Both the position numbers and the translations under genes were made by a program. Under the pieces are notes generated by a model. That model made no database searches, was not told where the DNA came from, and saw only the letters and a program-made list of their open reading frames with translations. Of a stretch of DNA of 64,000 nt, positions 18,261 to 26,399 are shown piece after piece. How positions within the stretch are numbered: position 1 is the first letter of the stretch; every line of letters starts with the position of its first letter. This DNA is from Demequina aurantiaca (lineage in GTDB: Bacteria; Actinomycetota; Actinomycetes; Actinomycetales; Demequinaceae). Where the stretch lies: assembly GCF_000975135.1 (NCBI RefSeq), contig NZ_BBRF01000002.1:310001-374000 (forward strand), written 5' to 3'.

Positions 18261-18890
18261 CTACTGAACCAGGTAGATCACGGCGAACAGGGCAATCCAG
18301 ACCACGTCGACGAAGTGCCAGTAGTACGACACGACGATGGTGGTGGTCGCCTCATGGTTGCCGAACTTGCGGGCCGCGAACGAGCGTCCAAGCACGAACA
18401 ACATGGCAATCAGACCACCGAGCACGTGAAGTCCGTGGAACCCGGTAGTGAGGTAGAACACGGAACCATACGGGCTCGAGGAGATCGTGAGACCGTGCGA
18501 CACCAGCTCCGAGTACTCAAACACCTGGCCACCGATGAAGATGGAGCCCATGATGAAGGTCAGCACGAACCACTCGTGCATTCCCCACTTCTTGAACTGC
18601 CAAATTGAGCCCTCACGTCGGCGCTGATAGCGCTCGGCGGCGAACACGCCCGCTTGGGCGGTAAACGAGGACAACACCAGGATGGTGGTGTTGGCGATGG
18701 CGAACGGGACGTTCAGGAGTTGCGTTTCCTCGGCCCACACCTCGGGGACCTGCGCCCGGAGTGTGAAGTACATCGCAAAAAGGCCAGCAAAGAACATCAG
18801 TTCGGAGCTGAGCCAGACGATGGTGCCTACGGCAACCTGATTGGGGCGCGTCGCGTGAATAGGCGACGGCTTAGTCGTGGCTTGGGACAT
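18261..18890 (-). CDS. ctaE: Cytochrome c oxidase subunit III
   Basis: About 209 residues with five predicted helices, the short five-helix form; contains [32 protein letters not shown] and [12 protein letters not shown]. It is the first gene of ctaE-qcrC-qcrA-qcrB, joining oxidase and bc1 genes in one transcript. The start at 18890 is favoured by AATAAT (18898-18903, minus strand) 7 nt upstream; the alternative ATG at 18899 adds three residues. Confidence 0.95.
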   Translation of the reverse strand: MSQATTKPSPIHATRPNQVAVGTIVWLSSELMFFAGLFAMYFTLRAQVPEVWAEETQLLNVPFAIANTTILVLSSFTAQAGVFAAERYQRRREGSIWQFKKWGMHEWFVLTFIMGSIFIGGQVFEYSELVSHGLTISSSPYGSVFYLTTGFHGLHVLGGLIAMLFVLGRSFAARKFGNHEATTTIVVSYYWHFVDVVWIALFAVIYLVQ

Positions 18891-19003
18891 GTCGTTCATT
18901 ATTGCGTAAATAAGAGGACTTGTGTGCCAGCGACAGGCCCCAATGCCAGGCGTCTATGTGTGCCCGCAGTGCATTGTGCGTAACTCGTGCCAAAATGGGC
19001 GAC

Positions 19004-19426
19004 ATGAGCGATGTGGCAAAGAACAATGACGGAGCGGTGAACACCGCCAAGGCAACAATCCTGATCTACTCGGATGACAAGAACGTGCGTGAGAAGGTGC
19101 GCTTTGCGGTGGGTTCTCGCACGCACGGCCGCACTATTGAGTGGACAGAAGCGGCCACGCACGATGCAACGATCGGCTTCCTCGACGCAGGCACGTTTGA
19201 CCTCGTGATCTTGGACGGCGAAGCAGCAAAGTCCGGCGGCATGGGAATTTGCCGGCAGATGAAGCACGAGTACTTCGACTGCCCACCGGTGCTGCTCCTC
19301 GTAGGGCGCCCTGGTGATGCTTGGCTCGCCACGTGGTCCGAGGCCGATGCCGCCGTAGCGCACCCTCTCGACCCATTCATCGTCCGCGATACCGTCGACG
19401 AGTTCTTCGCGCCCGCCGCGGTCTAG
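19004..19426 (+). CDS. Single-domain response-regulator-like protein
   Basis: 140 residues resembling a CheY-type receiver with no output domain. It keeps the acidic pair D24-D25 and the phosphoacceptor-like D71 (LVILDGEAAKSGG). The conserved Lys of the KP motif is H120 (AVAHPLDP), and the switch Thr/Ser after beta-4 is missing. It may therefore be phosphorylated weakly or act without phosphorylation. The ATG at 19004 lies 7 nt after CAAAAT (18991-18996), a possible leaderless start; 18995 is the alternative. No histidine kinase is nearby. It is divergent from ctaE. Confidence 0.7.
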   Translation: MSDVAKNNDGAVNTAKATILIYSDDKNVREKVRFAVGSRTHGRTIEWTEAATHDATIGFLDAGTFDLVILDGEAAKSGGMGICRQMKHEYFDCPPVLLLVGRPGDAWLATWSEADAAVAHPLDPFIVRDTVDEFFAPAAV

Positions 19427-19498
19427 CCGGCTGACTTTCACTTAGGCGACTGCCGAGCAGCCGCGCACATTCGACTCGACCCAACGGAGGCACCCGTC

Positions 19499-20539
19499 AT
19501 GGCATCGTGGCGCGATATTTTGAACCGACTCGTGAGTGGCGAGGACTTGGAGACCGCCGACACCCGATGGATTATGGATCAAATCCTCACCGGTGAGGCG
19601 ACCGCGGTTCCCATGGCGGCGTTCCTCGCGGGACTGCGTGTCAAGGGTGAGACGCCGGCAGAAGTCGAGGGACTTGTCGACGCCATGCTGGAGCATGCCG
19701 TCAGAATCTCCATTCCAGTGCGTTCGGTGGACCTGGTGGGTACCGGCGGAGACGGTGCCAACACCGTCAACATCACCACGATGGCCTCTCTCGTGACAGC
19801 CGGAGCTGGACTCACTGTGGTGAAGCACGGCAACCGCGCCGCGTCGTCCACTACAGGAAGCTCGGACGTTCTCTCCGAACTTGGAATCAACCTCAACGCC
19901 ACGCCTGAACGGGTCGCGGAACTCGCGACCGAGGTGGGTATCACGTTCTGCCCCGCGCCCGTCTTTCACTCGTCGATGAAGTATGTGGGGCCGATTCGTT
20001 CGGAACTGGGCATCGCCACGACGTTCAACATCCTGGGACCGCTCACGAACCCCGCCCAGCCCGAGGCCTCGGCCATTGGCGCCTCTAGCCGCGACCTGGC
20101 CCCGGTAATTGCCGGTGTGCTCGCTCGCAAGGGACGCGACGGACTGGTATTCCGGGGTGGAGACGGGCTCGACGAGCTCGCCGCGACGGCGCCGTCGAGC
20201 GTCTGGGAAGTGCGCGGAGGCGAGATTGCCGAGATCACGCTCAACGCCGTGACCGAGCTCGGCCTTCCCGCGATTGAGACCGCCGACCTCAAGGGCGGCG
20301 ACCCTCAATACAACGCCTCGGTGGTGCACCGTGTGATGGATGGCGACAAGGGGGCCGTGCGCGACACTGTGCTGTTGAACGCCGCTGCCGGCATCGTTGC
20401 AGACGCGACACTCCCGGGAACGGCCGATGGCACCTTTGCCGAGCGCATGCTCGTAGGCCTCGAGTTCGCAACTCAGTCGATTGATACAGGCGCCGCAGCC
20501 GACGTGCTGTCGCGGTGGGCGACTGCCAGCAACAACTAG
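19499..20539 (+). CDS. trpD: Anthranilate phosphoribosyltransferase
   Basis: 346 residues; transfers phosphoribosyl from PRPP to anthranilate in tryptophan synthesis. The glycine-rich DLVGTGGDGANTVNITT (residues ~79-95), KHGNRAASSTTGSSDVL and FLAGLRVKG are typical. It is separate from the other trp genes, as in mycobacteria where trpD also sits beside ctaE. GGAGG lies upstream of the ATG. Confidence 0.96.
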   Translation: MASWRDILNRLVSGEDLETADTRWIMDQILTGEATAVPMAAFLAGLRVKGETPAEVEGLVDAMLEHAVRISIPVRSVDLVGTGGDGANTVNITTMASLVTAGAGLTVVKHGNRAASSTTGSSDVLSELGINLNATPERVAELATEVGITFCPAPVFHSSMKYVGPIRSELGIATTFNILGPLTNPAQPEASAIGASSRDLAPVIAGVLARKGRDGLVFRGGDGLDELAATAPSSVWEVRGGEIAEITLNAVTELGLPAIETADLKGGDPQYNASVVHRVMDGDKGAVRDTVLLNAAAGIVADATLPGTADGTFAERMLVGLEFATQSIDTGAAADVLSRWATASNN

Positions 20540-20621
20540 CAACTGCGAGGAGCACCTCGGAGGGGCGTCGTTCGAGTAGCTATGGTTGCGACTGCGGTTG
20601 GTCGAGCAGCATCACTGCGGA

Positions 20622-22415
20622 CTAGAACATGCGAGAGTCGCCCCGCGCCACGTCGAGCACCAGTTCGTGATCCGATCGGCGTGCGGCAACCCATGCATGG
20701 TGAGGGCCCGCGCTAGCGAGGGGCTGTGCCCAGTCTCCGTCGATGTGAAGGAGTCTGGTACCTGATTGTTCGAGCCACCGAGCAACCATCTCCTGTTCCT
20801 CGATGAGGGGCGTCCCGTCCGCATCAGCGTCCCACGTGGACTGCAGGGCATCCGCGGCGTCCCACACTCCGCTCGTGACGCGCGCACTGCCGGTGAGGCG
20901 CCCGTGTGCCACGGAGACGAGCTCCCACGAGTCTCCTACCCGCCGCGTGGCGACAAGTCTCACCCTTTTCAATGACGCAAGCCGCTCGGTGCGCATCCCT
21001 GCCTCAACGATCGCACTCGCGGCGTCCCTGAGTTCCGCAGCACGCTCGTAGTCGAGCGCCTCGGCATGGTGTGCCACTTGTGCCGCGAGGGCGGCAATCA
21101 CGGGAGAGGGGTCCTGCGAGATCGCGTGTCTAGCCGCGACCACCACCGAGTCATAGCCGGAATCGGCGCCTTCTACGCAAGGTGCATCGCACGCCCCGAG
21201 GTCCTTCAGCAGACACGCTCGCGCCCCCTTGCGCGGCACCACGGTCAGGCGCGGAGTGCATGTGCGCAACCGCAACGCATGTTGAAGCGCCTCCAGTGCC
21301 CGCTTTGCATCGCCGCCTCCGCGCATCGGGCCCAGCACCGTTCCCTTGCCGTCGGCGGATCGGGTGATACTGAGCCTCGGGTAGCGCTCATCCGTCAGCG
21401 TCAGCCAGACGGTTCGCTCGGGACGTACGGAGCGGCGGTTGTATCGCGGTCGGTACTGGTCAATCATGCGAACCTCGAGAACAGCCGCCTCGAGTGGGGT
21501 CGCGCATACGTGTGGCTCGACGCTGACGGCGAGTTCGAGCATCTCGCGCATCCGTCGCCGCTGCTCTCCGCGCGTGAAGTAGGTTTTGACTCGTGAGCGC
21601 AGGTTCTTGGACGTGCCGACGTATAGGTGCTCGCCACGCGGCCCACGGAATACGTAGACGCCAGGCTTGGCTGGCACAGCATCGGCCATCGTGGCCTTGC
21701 GTCGTAGGTGTTCCGGCACCGGGTTGCGCAGCGCGTCGAGGTCCTCGCGGTGGGTAATACCCCACGCGGCCAGCCTTTCGAAGAGACCGTGGAGCACCTG
21801 CGACGTGGCGCGTGCGTCCTCCAGTGCCCGGTGATTGGGCTCTACCGTGGAGCCAAAGAGGCGGGCGAGCGTCGCCAATTTCTTGTTGGGCGCCTCTTCT
21901 TTGGTCGTGGCGCGACGGGCCAACGTGAGCGTGTCGACAATCTCGTTGCCCGGCCACGCATAGCCGTGATCCCGACATGCCGCCTTGAGGAATCCCACGT
22001 CGAATCGCGCGTTGTGTGCCACGAGGACTGAGTCGCCGAGAAACTCAAGAAACGCAGGTAGCACGCCCTCGATGCGGGGTGCGGCCATCACCATGGCGTC
22101 AGTAATGCCGGTCAGGGCGATGATGAATGGTGGAATGGGTCCGCCCGGGTCCACGAAGGTCTGAAACTCACCAATGATTTCTCCGCCGCGAGTCTTAACC
22201 GCGCCGATCTCGGTGATGGCAGAGGTGGCGGGGGAGCCCCCCGTCGTCTCGAGGTCGACCACCACGAATGTTGTGGCGGACAGTGGCTCACCGATGTCGT
22301 CGAAACCCGGTTGAATAATGTCGCCCAGCTGATCTCGCACCGGTTCGGCAACACCTGCCTTGTCCCCACGCGCTTCGGTATGCGCGCCGGTCCGGGTGGC
22401 GGGAGTCGTGCTCAT
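20622..22415 (-). CDS. DEDDh 3'-5' exonuclease fused to GIY-YIG/UvrC-like nuclease
   Basis: 597 residues in three parts. Residues ~48-215 are a DnaQ-type exonuclease with D54/E56 (VVVDLETTGGS), D139 (VAHNARFD), H195 and D200. Residues ~248-325 are a GIY-YIG domain (PGVYVF, YVGTSKNLRSRV). The C-terminal part resembles UvrC and has a UVR motif (ALDYERAAELRDAAS, near 465). The UvrC RNase H and helix-hairpin-helix ends are absent. Same architecture as M. tuberculosis Rv2191; probably a DNA repair nuclease. The ATG at 22415 lies 6 nt after TATGTT. Confidence 0.88.
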   Translation of the reverse strand: MSTTPATRTGAHTEARGDKAGVAEPVRDQLGDIIQPGFDDIGEPLSATTFVVVDLETTGGSPATSAITEIGAVKTRGGEIIGEFQTFVDPGGPIPPFIIALTGITDAMVMAAPRIEGVLPAFLEFLGDSVLVAHNARFDVGFLKAACRDHGYAWPGNEIVDTLTLARRATTKEEAPNKKLATLARLFGSTVEPNHRALEDARATSQVLHGLFERLAAWGITHREDLDALRNPVPEHLRRKATMADAVPAKPGVYVFRGPRGEHLYVGTSKNLRSRVKTYFTRGEQRRRMREMLELAVSVEPHVCATPLEAAVLEVRMIDQYRPRYNRRSVRPERTVWLTLTDERYPRLSITRSADGKGTVLGPMRGGGDAKRALEALQHALRLRTCTPRLTVVPRKGARACLLKDLGACDAPCVEGADSGYDSVVVAARHAISQDPSPVIAALAAQVAHHAEALDYERAAELRDAASAIVEAGMRTERLASLKRVRLVATRRVGDSWELVSVAHGRLTGSARVTSGVWDAADALQSTWDADADGTPLIEEQEMVARWLEQSGTRLLHIDGDWAQPLASAGPHHAWVAARRSDHELVLDVARGDSRMF

Positions 22416-22487
22416 AGGACGAACATACGTCAGGCGACTGACACTGATAGGACCCACGTGTCAGAGGGCAGTTCTAGGGTCAGTGAC
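22416..22487. promoter_or_regulatory. Divergent leaderless promoters (exonuclease fusion / four-Cys protein)
   Basis: Minus strand TATGTT (22422-22427) ends 6 nt before the exonuclease ATG. Plus strand TAGGGT (22475-22480) ends 7 nt before the ATG at 22488. The two -10 boxes point outward across about 50 bp. Confidence 0.5.
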
Positions 22488-22745
22488 ATGATTATTGATT
22501 GCGACACCTGCGAGGTGCGAGACAAGGCGTGCGGCGATTGTGTCGTGTCCTTCCTCACCATTCCGGTGCGCGCCGGGGCGGCTGCCCCACGCGACACGCA
22601 TGGAGTGTGGATGGACGCGGAGCAGGAGGCTGCCGTCGAGGCGTTGGTCGCTGGCGGGCTCGTACCGCCGCTGCGACTGGTCCACAGTGCGGAGCCACGC
22701 TCGCTGCCGCCTCGGGTGGCGAGGACCGGCCAGCACGCGAGCTAG
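22488..22745 (+). CDS. Small four-cysteine protein, function unknown
   Basis: 85 residues. The N-terminus has C5-x2-C8-x6-C15-x2-C18 (MIIDCDTCEVRDKACGDC), spaced like a zinc knuckle or small Fe-S site. The remainder is an acidic patch (DAEQEAAVEALV) and a Pro/Arg-rich tail. It is divergent from the exonuclease/UvrC fusion and overlaps fadD tail-to-tail by 4 bp. Codon use and the TAGGGT box support a real gene. I do not recognise a named family. Confidence 0.7.
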   Translation: MIIDCDTCEVRDKACGDCVVSFLTIPVRAGAAAPRDTHGVWMDAEQEAAVEALVAGGLVPPLRLVHSAEPRSLPPRVARTGQHAS

Positions 22746-24541
22746 TCCTCGGGCGAGTCCCTGCGCGCATAGACACGCTCGACTGCGTCGGCGTAGTCGG
22801 CCAGAACTCGATCACGCTTGACCTTGAGCGACGGCGTGAGCGTGCCGGCCTCGACGGTGAAGTCGTCCTCGAGGATCTCGAAGTTGCGCACCGACTCGGC
22901 GCGCGAGACAACGGAGTTCGCGCGCTTAATGGCCTTCTCTACCCGGGCTCGCACGCGAGGATCGCGAGCCGCCTCGGCTACGCTCATGTTCTCGATTCCC
23001 TTGCTCTTGAGCCAACCGGGCAGACCTTGCTCGTCCAGTGTGACGAGCGCACCGATGAAGGGACGCCCATCCCCAACGACAATGCACTGGCTGACCAGAG
23101 GGTAGGCGCGCAAGCGGTCCTCGATGACAGCGGGTGCCACGTTCTTTCCGCCCGCGGTCACGATGATCTCCTTCTTGCGACCGGTGATTCGCACATAGCC
23201 GTCGGCGTCCTCCTCGCCAAGATCGCCCGTCATGAACCAGCCGTCCTTCATGGTCGCGGCGGTCGCATCGGGGTTGCGGTGGTACCCGTCGAAGAGCGTC
23301 TCTCCGCGCATCAGGATCTCGCCGTCGTCGGCGATTTTTGACTCAAGTCCGGGGAGCGGCGGACCGACCGTGCCCATCTTGACCAGTTCGGGCCGGTTGA
23401 CATGTGATGCCGCATTCGTCTCGGTGAGCCCGTAGCCCTCCAGCACAGTGAGTCCGAGCCCGCGATAGAAGTGACCCAGTCGCTCACCGAGCGGCGCCGA
23501 GCCGGACACCGCCCAGGTGGCCCGCCCGCCGAGGACGTCGCGTATCTTTCCGAGCACCAACTTGTCCGCAATTCCATGACGCGCCTTGAGCGCCAAGGAC
23601 GGGCCGTGGGGGTTGTCCAGCGCCGTCGAGTAGTCGATGGCTTGCTTGGCCGCCCAACGGAAGATTTTGACCTTGCCACCGAGTTCGGCTTTCTGTTCCG
23701 CACCCGCGTAAACCTTCTCAAAGACGCGTGGCACGGCGAGCACCAGGGTGGGCTTGAGCGAACCCATCATGGGCACGAGCTGTGCGGCATCCGGGCAATA
23801 GCCGATGCGCATGCCGGAGGCGAGCAGTACCACCTGGATCATTCGCGCGAGTGAATGAGCGAGCGTGAGGAACAGGACGGTGCTGCCGTCCTTTTGGAAC
23901 ACCACGCCGGGAGCGATTTCCTGGATGCCCTTGATCTGCCTCAGGTAGGCAAAGTGGGAGAGGCGCACGCCCTTGGGTCGACCAGTGGTGCCGGATGTAT
24001 AAACAATGGTGGCGAGATCCTGTTGCCCGGGGCCAGCCTTACGCTCCATCAACGTGTCGTCGCTCACCTTCGCACCATCCTCGATGAGCTCATCGAGGAT
24101 GCCGTGATCAATGACATACACGTCGTTGAGGGGGGACTCCGTGTCCGCGGCAACAGCGTGGGCGAGGGCAGCGTGCGCATCGGTCTCGACGAACAGCACC
24201 GACATGTCGGAATCGGAGGAAATCCAGTCAACCTGAGAACGTGCTGACGTGTCATAAATGGGGATCGGGATGGCGCCGGCTGACCAAATGGCAAAGTCCA
24301 ACACTGACCACTCGTAGCGCGTGCGAGCCATGATGCCGACGCTCTGGTGAGGTTCAATTCCGCGCGCAATGAGCCCTTTGGCGACGTCATCGACCATTTG
24401 TCGGAACTCGTAGCCGGTGAGGTCAACCCATGCATCGTCAACCATGTGGCTGACCAGGACGCGGTCACCGTAGCGTTCCCAGGCGTTGTTCACCTCCACC
24501 ACGATGTTGGGGGCATAGTCGGGGTGAGCGTTGGCTGGCAT
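22742..24541 (-). CDS. Long-chain fatty-acid-CoA ligase, FadD15-like
   Basis: 599 residues, ANL superfamily enzyme activating fatty acids through acyl-AMP. Motifs: P-loop TIVYTSGTTGRPKGVRLSH, GYGLTETNAA (A5), WFMTGDLGEEDADGYVRITGRKKEII (A7/A8) and the C-terminal region. The ATG at 24541 was chosen because GGAG lies 6 nt upstream within the longer open frame; ATGs at 24553 and 24559 are possible. A fadD15 gene occupies the matching mycobacterial neighbourhood. Confidence 0.93.
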   Translation of the reverse strand: MPANAHPDYAPNIVVEVNNAWERYGDRVLVSHMVDDAWVDLTGYEFRQMVDDVAKGLIARGIEPHQSVGIMARTRYEWSVLDFAIWSAGAIPIPIYDTSARSQVDWISSDSDMSVLFVETDAHAALAHAVAADTESPLNDVYVIDHGILDELIEDGAKVSDDTLMERKAGPGQQDLATIVYTSGTTGRPKGVRLSHFAYLRQIKGIQEIAPGVVFQKDGSTVLFLTLAHSLARMIQVVLLASGMRIGYCPDAAQLVPMMGSLKPTLVLAVPRVFEKVYAGAEQKAELGGKVKIFRWAAKQAIDYSTALDNPHGPSLALKARHGIADKLVLGKIRDVLGGRATWAVSGSAPLGERLGHFYRGLGLTVLEGYGLTETNAASHVNRPELVKMGTVGPPLPGLESKIADDGEILMRGETLFDGYHRNPDATAATMKDGWFMTGDLGEEDADGYVRITGRKKEIIVTAGGKNVAPAVIEDRLRAYPLVSQCIVVGDGRPFIGALVTLDEQGLPGWLKSKGIENMSVAEAARDPRVRARVEKAIKRANSVVSRAESVRNFEILEDDFTVEAGTLTPSLKVKRDRVLADYADAVERVYARRDSPED

Positions 24542-24616
24542 TCTTGACTCCATTGTCATTGACCGGGTAGGGAAACGATACTCTTTCTGGTGTTGATCAA
24601 GTGACCGGGGGAGAGT

Positions 24617-25582
24617 ATGACGAAGCACGCAATCGGTGTGGATATTGGCGGAACCAAGATTGCCGTAGGTGTCGTGGACGAGCACGGCGCGATTGTGGCG
24701 AAGACTCGCCGCAAGACGCAGCCCCAGGATCCCGCCAGCATCGACTCCGCAATCGCCGATGCGGTCGCTGAGTTGGCTCAGAACTACGAGTTCCACGCCG
24801 TGGGCTTGGCGGCCGCGGGATTCGTCTCCGCCGATCGTGCGCACGTGACCTTTGCCCCAAACATCGCCTGGCGCGAGTACCCGCTCGCCGCCAATGTCTC
24901 GGCGCTGATTGGCCGCCCCGACATCACCGTGGTGGTTGAGAACGACGCCAACGCGGCCGGATGGGCGGAGTACAAGTACGGCGCGGCACGAGACGCCACC
25001 AACATGGTGATGCTCACTATCGGGACTGGACTGGGCGCCGCGCTCGTGGTCGACGGCCGCCTGGTTCGCGGTCAGTACGGCTTTGGTGCCGAGCTGGGGC
25101 ACTTCCGAGTCGTTCCTGGAGGTCACGCGTGCGGATGTGGGCACCGCGGCTGCTGGGAGCAGTATGCGTCTGGCTCGGCCTTGGTACGCGAGGCACACCG
25201 CGCGGGTGTGGAGCGGCCGGTCCGCTCAGCGGCACTCCTCGAGCTCGCAGGCGGAAGCGCCGCAGGCATCACAGGTCCGCATGTGACGACGGCAGCAGTG
25301 GCGGGCGACGAGCTCGGCATCGAGTTGCTCGCAGAGCTCGGCTCATGGATCGGACAGGGCTGCGCCTCTCTGGCCGCAGTTCTCGACCCCGAACTATTCG
25401 TCGTTGGGGGCGGCGTGATTGCGGCGGGAGACTTGATGCTCGAGCCAGCCCGCGCATCGTACTCCGAATATTTGCCCGCACGCGGGCACCGTCCGATCGC
25501 GTCGATTGTGGCCGCGGATATGGCAAACGACGCCGGAATTGTGGGCGCGGCCGCCCTGGCGCGCGAGGCGACCGGGGAGTAA
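24617..25582 (+). CDS. glkA: ROK-family glucokinase
   Basis: 321 residues; phosphorylates glucose with ATP. N-terminal DIGGTKIAVGVVD phosphate loop, VENDANAAGWAEYKYG sugar site, TIGTGLGAALVVDG, the zinc-binding ROK signature HACGCGHRGCWEQYASG, and a C-terminal VVGGGVI adenosine motif. It is too long and too different at the N-terminus for a polyphosphate glucokinase, though polyphosphate use cannot be excluded. GGGGGAGAGT precedes the ATG. It lies upstream of plsC and pfp, possibly in one transcript. Confidence 0.92.
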   Translation: MTKHAIGVDIGGTKIAVGVVDEHGAIVAKTRRKTQPQDPASIDSAIADAVAELAQNYEFHAVGLAAAGFVSADRAHVTFAPNIAWREYPLAANVSALIGRPDITVVVENDANAAGWAEYKYGAARDATNMVMLTIGTGLGAALVVDGRLVRGQYGFGAELGHFRVVPGGHACGCGHRGCWEQYASGSALVREAHRAGVERPVRSAALLELAGGSAAGITGPHVTTAAVAGDELGIELLAELGSWIGQGCASLAAVLDPELFVVGGGVIAAGDLMLEPARASYSEYLPARGHRPIASIVAADMANDAGIVGAAALAREATGE

Positions 25583-25615
25583 CCGGCTAGCCTGAGAAGC
25601 CAGGAAAGGACGCGG

Positions 25616-26323
25616 ATGTACTACGGGTTGTTTAAGCACGTACTTTTGGGGCCGGGCCTCAAGACGTATTATCGACCCTGGGCGGAAGGCGTAGAGAATG
25701 TGCCGGCTGCAGGCGGCGCGATCCTAGCGTCGAACCACCTGTCATTTTCTGATTCCGTCTTCCTACCGCTCGTCCTCAAGCGCAAAGTCGTATTTCTCGG
25801 CAAGGCTGAATACTTCACGGGCAAGGGCATCAAGGGCTACGGCACCAAAGCCTTCATGCAGGGCGTGGGGGTCATCCCCGTCCACCGTGGGGGAGGGAAG
25901 GCTTCCGAGGCCGCGTTGCGCACGGGACTTGAGGCGCTCCAAGGCGGTGACCTGCTTGGCATTTACCCGGAAGGCACCCGCAGCCCCGATGGGCGTCTAT
26001 TCCGCGGCAAGACGGGCATGGCGCGGATGGCCATTGAGGCGCAGGTGCCCATCGTTCCTGTGGCCATGATCGACACGGATATCGCACAACCCATCGGGCA
26101 ACGGGTGCCATCTCGCCATCCCATTGGCGTGCGCATCGGCAAGCCGATCACCCATCAGCCCTACGTGGGGATGCAGGACGACCGCGTCGCATTGCGCACC
26201 TTCACCGACAGTGTGATGGAAGCGATACGTGAACTGTCGGGCCAGGAGTATGTCGACCGCGATTCCGCGCAATATAAGCGTGAACTCGAGCGCGAGAACC
26301 GCGCCAACGGCGACTCCGCCTAG
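25616..26323 (+). CDS. 1-acyl-sn-glycerol-3-phosphate acyltransferase family
   Basis: 235 residues, PlsC-like membrane-associated acyltransferase. The catalytic H41-x4-D46 motif (NHLSFSD) and the glycerophosphate-binding EGTRSPDG at 119-126 are intact. Probably makes phosphatidic acid; some actinobacterial relatives act on other lipids. It follows glkA by 33 bp, with AGGAAAGG upstream of the ATG and a possible TAGCCT -10 box at 25587-25592. Confidence 0.92.
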   Translation: MYYGLFKHVLLGPGLKTYYRPWAEGVENVPAAGGAILASNHLSFSDSVFLPLVLKRKVVFLGKAEYFTGKGIKGYGTKAFMQGVGVIPVHRGGGKASEAALRTGLEALQGGDLLGIYPEGTRSPDGRLFRGKTGMARMAIEAQVPIVPVAMIDTDIAQPIGQRVPSRHPIGVRIGKPITHQPYVGMQDDRVALRTFTDSVMEAIRELSGQEYVDRDSAQYKRELERENRANGDSA

Positions 26324-26332
26324 CTGGCGGCT

Positions 26333-26359
26333 TTGGCCATTATTCTTCGCCCCTAGAAT
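26333..26359 (+). promoter_or_regulatory. Probable promoter of pfp-aroG
   Basis: TAGAAT (26354-26359) is a good -10 box; TTGGCC (26333-26338) is 15 bp upstream and could be the -35. It lies 40 bp before the pfp ATG, which has GAAAGGT as ribosome-binding site. Confidence 0.5.
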
Positions 26360-26399
26360 GGGCGTGAAATCACCTAAGCATTGAACTGAAAGGTATGTC

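Noticed and set aside
22745-25198. fadD frame extending upstream to 25198
   Set aside because: The extension is antisense to glkA and lacks ANL sequence; the ribosome-binding site points to 24541.
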